Assembly (NCBI GenBank): GCA_964452915.1
Contig: CAYVNW010000056.1
Coordinates: forward strand, 1-11,631
Direction: 5' to 3'
From: Colivivens sp964452915
Lineage (GTDB): Bacteria; Bacteroidota; Bacteroidia; Bacteroidales; Bacteroidaceae
DNA length: 11,631 nucleotides
Part shown: positions 1 to 7,122 of the stretch, piece by piece
How the letters are laid out: each line of letters opens with the position of its first letter
How positions within the stretch are numbered: the stretch's first letter is position 1
Program-made: the position numbers and the translations under genes
The notes under the pieces: generated by a model
What the model saw: only the letters and a program-made list of their open reading frames with translations
What the model was told of the DNA's origin: nothing
Databases searched by the model: none

Positions 1-437
1 GGGGAGTTCGCCTCGTTGTAAGAGCCGACCTTCACCGAGTCCTTAGGAAAGTCAGTCTTGCCCTTGCAAGTTTGTACGAAGTCAGGCTCCACCTTGTATT
101 GGTTGAACACCCTGAATGCATGAGCCGGAACGCATACCAAGTCATGCTCCTGATAATAATCCCGGGCATAGTCGTTCACGATGAGGGCGGTACGTCCCAT
201 ATCGATAAACAAATCCTTGTCCGTCTTGTTCATGACCGAGAAACCGACCGGTCCGTCCACGCCCCACAGGTTGTAGCTGACCCTCATGTCATTGTTCTCA
301 TAAACCATGTATTGCTCCTCCACCTTCATAGCGTCGGAGCTCACCTCGTAGACCTGATAATAAGTCTGGGTGGTACATGCCGTCATACCTGCCAGTACAG
401 CAACCGCGGCAATTGTTTTTGTGATGACTGTGTGCAT
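1..437 (-). CDS. Partial putative lipoprotein (C-terminus beyond window edge)
   Basis: This minus-strand gene begins with ATG at 437-435 and runs off the left edge, leaving 145 complete codons. The N-terminus (MHTVITKTIAAVAVLAG) is a short basic and hydrophobic signal followed by MTAC, a plausible though imperfect lipobox with the lipidated cysteine near residue 21. The mature part is polar and aromatic (TTQTYYQVYEV, YNLWGVDGPVGFSV, DLFIDMGR), like small surface or periplasmic lipoproteins of unknown function in Bacteroidota. Its codons are visibly more GC-rich than the operon to its right, so it probably belongs to the older chromosomal background, not the defence cassette. No function can be assigned, and the start rests on the signal sequence alone. 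It lies on the same strand as the operon but is separated from the last intact operon gene by 230 bases, which include a remnant gene fragment. Confidence 0.7.
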   Translation of the reverse strand, partial: MHTVITKTIAAVAVLAGMTACTTQTYYQVYEVSSDAMKVEEQYMVYENNDMRVSYNLWGVDGPVGFSVMNKTDKDLFIDMGRTALIVNDYARDYYQEHDLVCVPAHAFRVFNQYKVEPDFVQTCKGKTDFPKDSVKVGSYNEANS

Positions 438-484
438 AATGTATTATTATTTACGGGTTGTACGTTTAAGATTATGAGAAAGTA
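438..484 (-). other. Short upstream region of the lipoprotein gene
   Basis: These AT-rich bases lie between the stop of the remnant ORF and the lipoprotein start. On the minus strand they contain a TACTTTCT element, a weak match to the Bacteroides -7 consensus TAnnTTTG, but no well-placed TTTG -33 box. A promoter for the lipoprotein is expected here or within the remnant, but I cannot place it convincingly. No rho-independent terminator with a strong stem was seen. Confidence 0.25.
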
Positions 485-661
485 TCAGTTATGTAGGCAA
501 TACTTTTTTATAAGATTTAGTAAACCTGTATTCTCAAAGAAAGCCTCTTGGTCCTTTTTCATCTCACCTTGAATGATATAAAACCCCGTATTGGCATATT
601 CATTGAGCGTCGTCATCAAATCCTTGCAGACATCTTTGACATCAAGATCACCTTTATTTTT
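485..661 (-). pseudogene. C-terminal remnant of a second copy of the last operon gene
   Basis: On the minus strand, directly after an in-frame TAA at 664-662, there is an open stretch of 58 codons ending in TGA at 487-485. It has no natural ATG near its beginning. Its translation contains DLMTTLNEYANTGFYIIQ and later QEAFFENTGLLNLI. The intact neighbour upstream (668-1243) has, at the matching distance from its C-terminus, DLITKMEEYANYGFDFIQ and NYFFNETAFLRVF. The shared order KG, DL, EYAN, GF, IQ, FF shows homology without near-identity, so this is a diverged copy, not a recent tandem duplication. It is read as the 3' stub of a displaced or decayed homologue. The start coordinate marks only where homology can be read. 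Confidence 0.75.
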
Positions 662-667
662 TTATCG

Positions 668-1243
668 TTAATCCAATGAGTCAGGTTCATCTTCTGTTGA
701 ATCATTGTCAGTATCATTGTCTTTCAAAAAATCCAAAAACACACGAAGGAAGGCAGTCTCATTAAAGAAATAATTAGGATTGGTTTCTAATTTCTCTTGA
801 ATGAAATCAAAGCCATAGTTGGCATATTCCTCCATCTTGGTTATGAGATCATCAACAACTTTTCGTTGTGTTATTTCGCCTTTATCCAATGCAATGAAAT
901 CGATGTCCGTTCTTGCAATTAAAGCAGCGAACATATATTCGCGCAAGCGTGGGTATTGAGTTCTACCGAGACGTGACTCACCTGTACCCCAGTTAGAGAT
1001 AGCCCAACCGAAATGTTTCCTTTTTGCTCTATCTTCGATAAGTGGTTTAGTCTTATTACTATATAAGCCAATAAAAAATGCCAAAATAAAAACTTCATAC
1101 CCTGCTCCATAAATTTTGCCTCTCACTTCTTGATATTGGTTTGTTCCTTTACCATAGTCTGAGAACACACTTATTACAGAGTCTTGATAACGTTCTTCCC
1201 ATTCGGGGTTACGTTTACCCCAAAGATCATATAATGTTTCCAT
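668..1243 (-). CDS. Small protein resembling Dnd-system-associated proteins; last gene of the cassette
   Basis: The open frame reaches back to 1297, but I choose ATG at 1243-1241 (METLYDLWGK), giving 191 aa. This start lies one base after the upstream ATPase stop (1247-1245), whereas the longer version would overlap that gene by 53 bases. The protein is soluble, with no signal peptide. Its central part (YEVFILAFFIGLYSNKTKPL followed by DRAKRKHFGWAI) and the later EYANYGFDFIQ recall small proteins annotated as 'dnd system-associated'. They share a hydrophobic helix, a basic PL segment, and an EYAN-G motif near the C-terminus. That resemblance is from memory of the family pattern, not a search. 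The C-terminus is a strongly acidic tail (residues about 174-191, rich in D, E, S and T). Position and translational coupling imply a role with the SMC-like ATPase in the effector half. No catalytic motif was recognised. A diverged stub of a second copy follows 4-6 bases downstream. Confidence 0.75.
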   Translation of the reverse strand: METLYDLWGKRNPEWEERYQDSVISVFSDYGKGTNQYQEVRGKIYGAGYEVFILAFFIGLYSNKTKPLIEDRAKRKHFGWAISNWGTGESRLGRTQYPRLREYMFAALIARTDIDFIALDKGEITQRKVVDDLITKMEEYANYGFDFIQEKLETNPNYFFNETAFLRVFLDFLKDNDTDNDSTEDEPDSLD

Positions 1244-1244
1244 A

Positions 1245-3410
1245 TTACTTAATTTTTTCGATTGTAGTACGAACTGTTGCCATATTCTTAGGATCAAATC
1301 CTTCTGCTTTTTTTATGCGGTAGACTGAGCATGTCAATTTTTCTATCTCTTGAAACCGAACTCTACCTTTGGTAATAAAGTCTTTTGTAACAATGATGCA
1401 TTGTTTTTGAAGTCCATCTATTACATTGTAAAAGTTCTCTTCTTTAGAATCTCCAAACGAAGAAGTTGCAGCATCAAATATCAATGGATAATCTTCATCA
1501 CGCTTCTCCTGCGTAAAGTCCGATATAGCAAATAAAATGGATATATACATTATCGTTAGTTGAGAACCTGATGGTTTTTTGACTTCTGAACCATTTGAAC
1601 TGTATAAACGAATTTCAGTTGAGTCATCAGCCGTCTGACGTAGATGAATTTCACCATGAAAATCACTTGCACTCAGCTGTTCCAAATAGTTATTTGCCTT
1701 GTCCTGCATCTCGCCAAGAAAACGTCTAAGGTTCTCTGCTTTTGCATGTGTAAATGCACTGGCGATCTCTTCAAGAGCATGGTGAACATCCCTGTACACC
1801 CGTACCTGTGAACTGTCTGGATTTAATTCATCCATCTGTTGTTGAAGTTCAGCCATTTTTTTCTTAAGAGAATCAAGTCTGTTGTTAATTTCCACTAGCC
1901 TTACTTCTGCACGACCTTTTTGGTCAAACAGTCCTTTGATATCATTGAAATCATTCTCTAAAATAGCTTCAGGAACATTTCCTGCTTGGATAAGCAAACG
2001 TGTTTTATCATCAATCGTATCCTGTATTTGCTTCTCTACTTCTTTTAAATCCCGTGTAAGACGTTCTACCAATTCCATGCGGTCACTGATCTCATGCACA
2101 AGTCCGGCAACTTGAGATTCGCTGTAGCCACTCAAGGATGAACTCAGATCGTGCAAAAATCCAATATTATCAGACTTGAATAGTTCTTTTTCTTCTATGC
2201 TACTCTTCTGTTTGTTGTTTGCTTCAATTTGAATATGTCTCTTATAATCCTGTAATTTCTGAAACATGAAGTTGTAAGCATCAGATCCTTCTTCTGCGGG
2301 GCGTCCGCATACCTTGCATATGTGGTCATGGAGCATTTCTTCCATGGTTTCTTGGTTGGGCAAATACCAAGGAAGTTCTGGTGTGCCATTAACAAGTGCA
2401 CACTGTATTTCCTTAACAGCCTCCGACTTCCCGATATTTATGGCTTTCTGTCTTTCATAGTTTTTTTCTTGTATCCTTTTTTCTCGACTAATAGAAGCAC
2501 ATTTTTGTTTAAACTCCTGTAGGACACTTGGAAAAGCACATAAAATCCACATCCGATCAAGAAGGGCATGGTTGTAATCTATAGATCCAATTAGAGCCTT
2601 TATTTTTGTTCGTTTTTCTTCTTTATTTTTCAACCTGCTCTGTATATCCTTATATCTTTCTGAAGTCTCCTTGTTTGCCTCAAGTTCACTCAACCTTTTA
2701 GAAAACACCTCTAATGATGTCATTTTATCTTTTTTATTAGCTTCTTCGATCGTGATCTCTTCAGTCAGCCGATTCATTTGTTGTTCTAAAAATTTTGCTT
2801 CTTCAGCAACCTTTTTATCTGATTTCATCTCCTTAAGATAAGCAGTCTTTGCTTTGTTGGCAAAAGATGATGTAAATTCAACAAGATCATCAAACTTTCT
2901 AATGTCAGAAAATTTATCAACAAGATTTTTTAGTGCATTTGGGTTTTCAAATACATTAAGATCCGACTCTCCCTTAAACATACTGAAGCGTTGAATGAAG
3001 GCATCATAGCATCTGTCAATAATAGTCTTTCCGGTTACGTTTACTCGCTCTGCACCAGAGGTTTCGTAGCCTCTGTAAACTAATGGACCAACTCTAAAGA
3101 TTTCCTCGCTAACTTTCTCTACAAAAAAAGATTTTTCTACAGACTTTTCGCCATCATGTTCAAAGATCATAGCAACGGACACGTCTTCTTTTTCGCCAAT
3201 CTCCATTTTAGACTTACGCATTTCCGACATATAGTCAATGTTTCCCTTGTCTATAGTTGTATTGAACAACCATTGCAAAGCATCAAAGAACGTAGTTTTT
3301 CCATCGCCATTATCACCGAGGATGAGCGTCAATCCATCAGAAAACTTAAACTTGTTATTATCTCCATAGTAACTACGGAAATTCTTAATTTGTACTTCTT
3401 TGATTATCAT
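1245..3410 (-). CDS. DndD/SMC-like AAA ATPase with CxxC hook (candidate SspFGH-type effector component)
   Basis: This 721-aa protein has the split-ATPase layout of the RecF/Rad50/DndD group. The N-terminus carries IKNFRSYYG and a Walker A of GDNGDGKTT at 32-40. About 180-340 and 400-530 are charged, predicted coiled-coil segments. Between them HDHICKVCGRP (CxxC at 365-368) is a Rad50-type zinc-hook candidate. The C-terminal lobe has an ABC signature-like KPSGSQLTIMY from 612, a Walker B of YPLIFDAATSSFG (641-653), and a following strand IIVTKD (672-677). After Asp646 there is Ala instead of the usual catalytic Glu. 'DA' variants occur in defence-associated ATPases of this kind, so this need not mean inactivity. 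Its ATG overlaps the preceding gene's stop (ATGA at 3410-3407), and the next gene starts one base after its own stop. In phosphorothioation loci such ATPases act either in modification (DndD) or in the restriction module. Because SspBCD is present here, the restriction module is more likely. The exact Ssp letter is uncertain. Confidence 0.85.
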   Translation of the reverse strand: MIIKEVQIKNFRSYYGDNNKFKFSDGLTLILGDNGDGKTTFFDALQWLFNTTIDKGNIDYMSEMRKSKMEIGEKEDVSVAMIFEHDGEKSVEKSFFVEKVSEEIFRVGPLVYRGYETSGAERVNVTGKTIIDRCYDAFIQRFSMFKGESDLNVFENPNALKNLVDKFSDIRKFDDLVEFTSSFANKAKTAYLKEMKSDKKVAEEAKFLEQQMNRLTEEITIEEANKKDKMTSLEVFSKRLSELEANKETSERYKDIQSRLKNKEEKRTKIKALIGSIDYNHALLDRMWILCAFPSVLQEFKQKCASISREKRIQEKNYERQKAINIGKSEAVKEIQCALVNGTPELPWYLPNQETMEEMLHDHICKVCGRPAEEGSDAYNFMFQKLQDYKRHIQIEANNKQKSSIEEKELFKSDNIGFLHDLSSSLSGYSESQVAGLVHEISDRMELVERLTRDLKEVEKQIQDTIDDKTRLLIQAGNVPEAILENDFNDIKGLFDQKGRAEVRLVEINNRLDSLKKKMAELQQQMDELNPDSSQVRVYRDVHHALEEIASAFTHAKAENLRRFLGEMQDKANNYLEQLSASDFHGEIHLRQTADDSTEIRLYSSNGSEVKKPSGSQLTIMYISILFAISDFTQEKRDEDYPLIFDAATSSFGDSKEENFYNVIDGLQKQCIIVTKDFITKGRVRFQEIEKLTCSVYRIKKAEGFDPKNMATVRTTIEKIK

Positions 3411-3726
3411 ACGTTGTCAATTAAAAATTTATCTATTTCCTTCCAAAGTTCTTTTTCTGACGCTCCTTCACTTGTACGTTTGATGATTTGTGCAACAGCA
3501 TTAATAATGTAATTGTCAGAATCAAGAGCTTGTTCTATTGTTGTACTAATATCAGATGGAGTATAATTACCAAACTCCATTNNNNNNNNNNNNNNNNNNN
3601 NNNNNNNNNNNNNNNNNNNNNNNNNNNNNNNNNNNNNNNNNNNNNNNNNNNNNNNNNNNNNNNNNNNNNNNNNNNNNNNNNCAGCAATACTGCTTGCAAC
3701 ATTTTATTATCGTTGTTTCTTGTCAT
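3407..3726 (-). CDS. Small cassette protein interrupted by an assembly gap
   Basis: The start is ATG at 3726-3724, two bases after the helicase stop, giving MTRNNDNKMLQAVLL before the sequence breaks into 100 Ns (3582-3681). After the gap an open frame continues with MEFGNYTPSDISTTIEQALD and ends IDKFLIDNV with TGA at 3409-3407. That stop overlaps the next gene's ATG. Across the literal 100 Ns the two halves are out of frame. They join only if the true gap length leaves remainder 2 on division by 3, which is expected if the Ns are a fixed-length scaffold placeholder. The visible 15 + 57 residues look like a small helical soluble protein of unknown function. Its place between helicase and SMC-like ATPase matches the small middle gene of DndFGH/SspFGH-type modules. 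Two separate small genes cannot be excluded, because the part after the gap itself begins with Met. Confidence 0.6.
3582..3681. other. Assembly gap of exactly 100 N
   Basis: One hundred consecutive N bases interrupt the small cassette gene. The round number suggests a scaffolding placeholder of unknown real length, so coordinates to its right and the sequence of the small protein are provisional. Confidence 0.95.
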
Positions 3727-3728
3727 AA

Positions 3729-6005
3729 TTAGAATAAAGATATATTATAAAATGATAGGATTTCATTTAATTCATTATAAGTATAGTCTGCATTTTCTGA
3801 TAAAACAGCAAAGTCCCGAACTCTTTTGAGTTCGCTCTTTATTAGACTACGTTCCATACTGTAATTATCATTTCTTGAGTTTACTTGCGGAGCAACAACT
3901 AAATCATGGATAATAGCCATATGTTTGTCTGGATGTTTACGCAGTATGCGTCCTCTGCGTTGGATGAACTGTCTTGGGTTTCCTGTGCTTGCACAAAATA
4001 TGGCCAACTCACTACGAGGCACATCAATTCCTTCGTCCAAACATTTCATTGAGGTAAGTACTTCTATCTCACCTTTTGCATATTTCTCCAAAATCTCATT
4101 GCGTTCTTTAATACCAGAGACAAATTTTTTCACTGTAGTGGTCTTGCTGATATCCCGTACAATCTGAGTGTAGGTGTCAATAAGATTATCACAGTAATCA
4201 TCGTCTCTGATTGTTTCCGTACTGTCGAACATATCTGCCGAGTCATCATCTGGTTTTGTACCTTCAGGAACATAAACTAAGGTGTATTTCAGGTTGCCCA
4301 TTTCGGCGTATCTTTCCTGAATGATTCGCTGAAAAACCAGTTGTTTCTCATTCGCTTTGTGAATAATTCGTTTACGTTTCAGTAAAAGCTTCATTAGAAT
4401 GTCATTGTCCTTAGCAAATGACTCCTTTTCAATGTTGTAAAATTTAGCTAGTTGCATAGAAATACGCATATATTCTGCCATCTCCGAATCGTTTAGATGT
4501 ACAACGTGTGGATAATATTTATATCGGCATAAATACCCTTTATCAATAGCCTCACGCATTGAAAACTCAAAGGTGTATTCATTTTCGCAACCAAAGAAAT
4601 TCATAATAGCCTGATTGCCTTCATCATCAAATTGTCGTTCTGGAGTGGCAGATAGTCCTATACGCCTTGCAAATTTCACACTACCCAGTCTGTCTAATAT
4701 TCTTCCTGCTCCCATGTTGTGCGCTTCGTCTGCTATCAGAAGTATCTGTCGTGTTGTATTTCTGCTGAAGTCTACCAATTCACGAAAGATGTTTTCTCTT
4801 GCAAAGGATGCATATGTAGCGATAATGATAAATGAAGGCTCATCTCCACTCATTTTAAGGCTTTCCTTTGTCTTGATTCTGTCAAGTTCTGCTTTCCATT
4901 GGTTATTTTTGGAACTTATTTTCGTAATATGACTGAAATGAAATTTCTTGCATTCCACTTCCCATTGATCTACAAGTGTTATGGTTGGCACGAGGATGAT
5001 TGCCTTGTAAAAATTATACTTGTTGTAAATTTGCAGTAGGCAGTTCAGTGAAGTAAGTGTCTTGCCCGTTCCTGTCGCCATTGCAAACAGCCCTTTTTGT
5101 TTGACTTTCCATTTCTCATAGGCCTCTTTTTGGTAGTCACGTGGTTCGTCAAATGGAAATCTGGGCTCTTCTGTATGTGACATTTCTATATTATTCTTAT
5201 TTATCTTCTCTATGATGGCTGTCACTTTATTTCTTGCCTTGTTCAAAACCGTCTGTATATTTGTTGGTAGATTGTCTAACAACTGTTTTGAAATAAAGTT
5301 TTGCTCGTCTCGCAACAGTTCGTTAAGATCTTTGTGCGTGAAACTATCAATGATACTTGCTTTCACTTCATCAGCTTTTATATATGTTACACTTTCATCA
5401 TTGCCAGAGAATGTCTTCTCAAAGTCTTCTGCTATGTCATCTATTTTGTAAATATCTCCTTGCCCATCCCAGTCGCAGAATGCGGTCAGACTTTCCAAAT
5501 TCTCAATTAAAGCAGTACGCGAGAAATTGCATGAACCATCAAACGCAACTCTATTAAGCCCATCGGAAAAAATACCACATTTGGAATGAGCAATGCCTAT
5601 TCCTTCTTTTGGAACTACAATCTTTATTTCTAACCTTTCATTCTGTATTAACCAGGCCAAACATTCGAAAAAATGTTGGTTTCTTGCTGACAACGTGCGT
5701 TTTACTTCTGCTAGGTTTTGTAGATCAAAATATGGAAGCATGATGCCGGCCTCACCGACCATAATAGCTTGCTGGTCTTCAATTGACAAGACATCATTGA
5801 TAATCATTCTCATCCTTCCTCCGTTATACAGGAAAGCGGCAAAGCCGTCAGACAGAATATTGATAGCGGAAGAGGAAAAGAAACCTAACTTAATATCAAA
5901 CTGTGTAGCATTACAGAGAGCCTCAGAGAAGAAACCTAATGGTTCCCACGTTGAACGAGACTTGAATCGTCTGCTTTCTGGCCATAATACGTCACTTTTC
6001 AACAT
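3729..6005 (-). CDS. PLD-like domain/DEAH superfamily 2 helicase fusion (candidate SspFGH-type effector)
   Basis: This 758-aa protein joins two modules. Residues about 20-180 look like a phospholipase D-type nuclease domain, with AHSKCGIFSD (H140, K142, D148) and then DGSCNFS (N160), the HxK...D...N pattern in a single copy. After a linker (about 200-285), an SF2 helicase core follows. It has a Q-motif-like region around FPFDEPRDYQKEA, Walker A MATGTGKT (309-316), DEAH (426-429), motif III SAT (452-454), motif V KCLDEGIDVP (654-663) and the arginine-finger motif QRRGRILR (682-689). It probably binds, translocates on and perhaps cuts unmodified DNA. One HxK half-site would require dimerisation to form a PLD active site. 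The gene starts 10 bases after the SspD-like stop and ends 2 bases before the small gene, so it is co-transcribed. It corresponds to the helicase member of DndFGH/SspFGH-like restriction modules, and the exact letter is not assigned. Confidence 0.88.
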   Translation of the reverse strand: MLKSDVLWPESRRFKSRSTWEPLGFFSEALCNATQFDIKLGFFSSSAINILSDGFAAFLYNGGRMRMIINDVLSIEDQQAIMVGEAGIMLPYFDLQNLAEVKRTLSARNQHFFECLAWLIQNERLEIKIVVPKEGIGIAHSKCGIFSDGLNRVAFDGSCNFSRTALIENLESLTAFCDWDGQGDIYKIDDIAEDFEKTFSGNDESVTYIKADEVKASIIDSFTHKDLNELLRDEQNFISKQLLDNLPTNIQTVLNKARNKVTAIIEKINKNNIEMSHTEEPRFPFDEPRDYQKEAYEKWKVKQKGLFAMATGTGKTLTSLNCLLQIYNKYNFYKAIILVPTITLVDQWEVECKKFHFSHITKISSKNNQWKAELDRIKTKESLKMSGDEPSFIIIATYASFARENIFRELVDFSRNTTRQILLIADEAHNMGAGRILDRLGSVKFARRIGLSATPERQFDDEGNQAIMNFFGCENEYTFEFSMREAIDKGYLCRYKYYPHVVHLNDSEMAEYMRISMQLAKFYNIEKESFAKDNDILMKLLLKRKRIIHKANEKQLVFQRIIQERYAEMGNLKYTLVYVPEGTKPDDDSADMFDSTETIRDDDYCDNLIDTYTQIVRDISKTTTVKKFVSGIKERNEILEKYAKGEIEVLTSMKCLDEGIDVPRSELAIFCASTGNPRQFIQRRGRILRKHPDKHMAIIHDLVVAPQVNSRNDNYSMERSLIKSELKRVRDFAVLSENADYTYNELNEILSFYNISLF

Positions 6006-6015
6006 GATACAATAC

Positions 6016-7122
6016 TTATATAAAGCAGTTTGCGCACATTATCTCATCACCAAATATGTCAACGAGAGTTGTGCCTTTATTTTGTTTCTTGTTTTCTTCT
6101 TGTCGTTTTATAACATCAAGTTTTATCTGACGGATGCGTTCTGGTTTTACAAGGTCGTCAAGGCTTTCGCCTTGGTTCCATGTGTATCCGTCTTTCTCGA
6201 ACGTCATCGCTTTCTTAAATAAGTCGGGATGTTGCTCATAGAGCCAAATCCACTCTATCTTTTGTTGGTAGAAACAGAAATAACACCCACTACGGCTTCT
6301 GCAATATGTACCTTTCTTTCCGTCAACCTCAAAAGGAATTTCCTCATAGTACTTTGGAACTCCGACTCCGCTCTCTCGTAGCAGACGAAACACATCATCC
6401 TTAACTATGACATCCTCATTGTCAAGCAATGGGAATTCTTCTTCTGTCAGTTTGCCTACAGGATAATCCGTAGTATGCAGATAGTTGAAAACTGCATGAT
6501 TGAACATTTTGACATCGAAGTCAAGCAATGCATGTAGCTTCTTAGAGTAGTAGAACTGCTTGGTTATCGGTCTCTTAACCACTTCCATCAAGTCCTCTTT
6601 CATGAACCCGTCGGGGCAGAGCTTGTCGTATATGTCTGTTATCTTACTGAGATTTTCATTGTGAAGGAACTTGTTGACGACATCAAGGCTCCATATGTTT
6701 TGACGAAAAGGAAAGATGGACTGGATGTTTGACTTTGACGAGATATAACCGTCACGATCTTCATCACCTCTGATTCCAACATATGATATAGCCATGTCGT
6801 CCCCTACGAACTTCTCGAATTCGTCAAGTTTCATCTTCTTTGTACACCACCTTGCCTGCGGTGATGGAAGAAACCCTCCCATGGATTTAAGAAAATGCTC
6901 GAATGGAGTCGGCTCAGGGCTGCCTTCTGCTGCGCGTAGTCGTGTTATATGTCCCAAATAAGCTTGCAGTCGATCTATGAGCAATTCTGTTTCAGCAAGT
7001 TCACATCCTGTGTCTGAATTGTAGTATTCAATTTTCAGATTAGGATATTTCTGCTTCAGATAGATTGCTAATGCTGCACTATCCTTGCCGCCCGATATTC
7101 CAAGTATTTGTCTTATTTTCAT
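6016..7122 (-). CDS. sspD: DndC/SspD-like ATP pyrophosphatase (PAPS reductase family) for DNA phosphorothioation
   Basis: The 368-aa protein begins MKIRQILGISGGKDSAALA, with the PP-loop SGGKDS at 10-15 that binds ATP in the PAPS reductase/ATP pyrophosphatase family. YYNSDTGCELAET (33-45) follows as in PAPS reductases. Four cysteines, C93 (RWCTKKMK) and C274, C280, C283 (TYCRSRSGCYFC), fit the [4Fe-4S] ligand set of DndC/SspD. In the known pathway such enzymes adenylate the DNA backbone so that sulfur can replace a non-bridging oxygen. Its ATG overlaps the SspC-like stop by 4 bases (ATGA), indicating translational coupling. The order DUF4007, large ATPase, PP-loop enzyme is that of sspB-sspC-sspD. 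An additional CANC pair (C363, C366) sits at the extreme C-terminus. The family call is strong; the Ssp and not Dnd assignment rests on the neighbours. Confidence 0.88.
   Translation of the reverse strand: MKIRQILGISGGKDSAALAIYLKQKYPNLKIEYYNSDTGCELAETELLIDRLQAYLGHITRLRAAEGSPEPTPFEHFLKSMGGFLPSPQARWCTKKMKLDEFEKFVGDDMAISYVGIRGDEDRDGYISSKSNIQSIFPFRQNIWSLDVVNKFLHNENLSKITDIYDKLCPDGFMKEDLMEVVKRPITKQFYYSKKLHALLDFDVKMFNHAVFNYLHTTDYPVGKLTEEEFPLLDNEDVIVKDDVFRLLRESGVGVPKYYEEIPFEVDGKKGTYCRSRSGCYFCFYQQKIEWIWLYEQHPDLFKKAMTFEKDGYTWNQGESLDDLVKPERIRQIKLDVIKRQEENKKQNKGTTLVDIFGDEIMCANCFI

Noticed and set aside
72..572. Plus-strand open frame of 166 codons at the left end
   Set aside because: It lies antisense to the lipoprotein gene and the remnant; its histidine- and valine-rich translation is typical of a reverse-frame shadow.
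1244..1297. Longer N-terminus (18 residues more) for the last cassette gene
   Set aside because: It would overlap the ATPase gene by 53 bases, while the internal ATG one base after the stop gives the tight coupling seen throughout the operon.
5593..6222. Plus-strand open frame of 209 codons across the helicase start and SspD-like end
   Set aside because: Both genes beneath it carry clear catalytic motifs in the minus frames, and this translation shows no domain.
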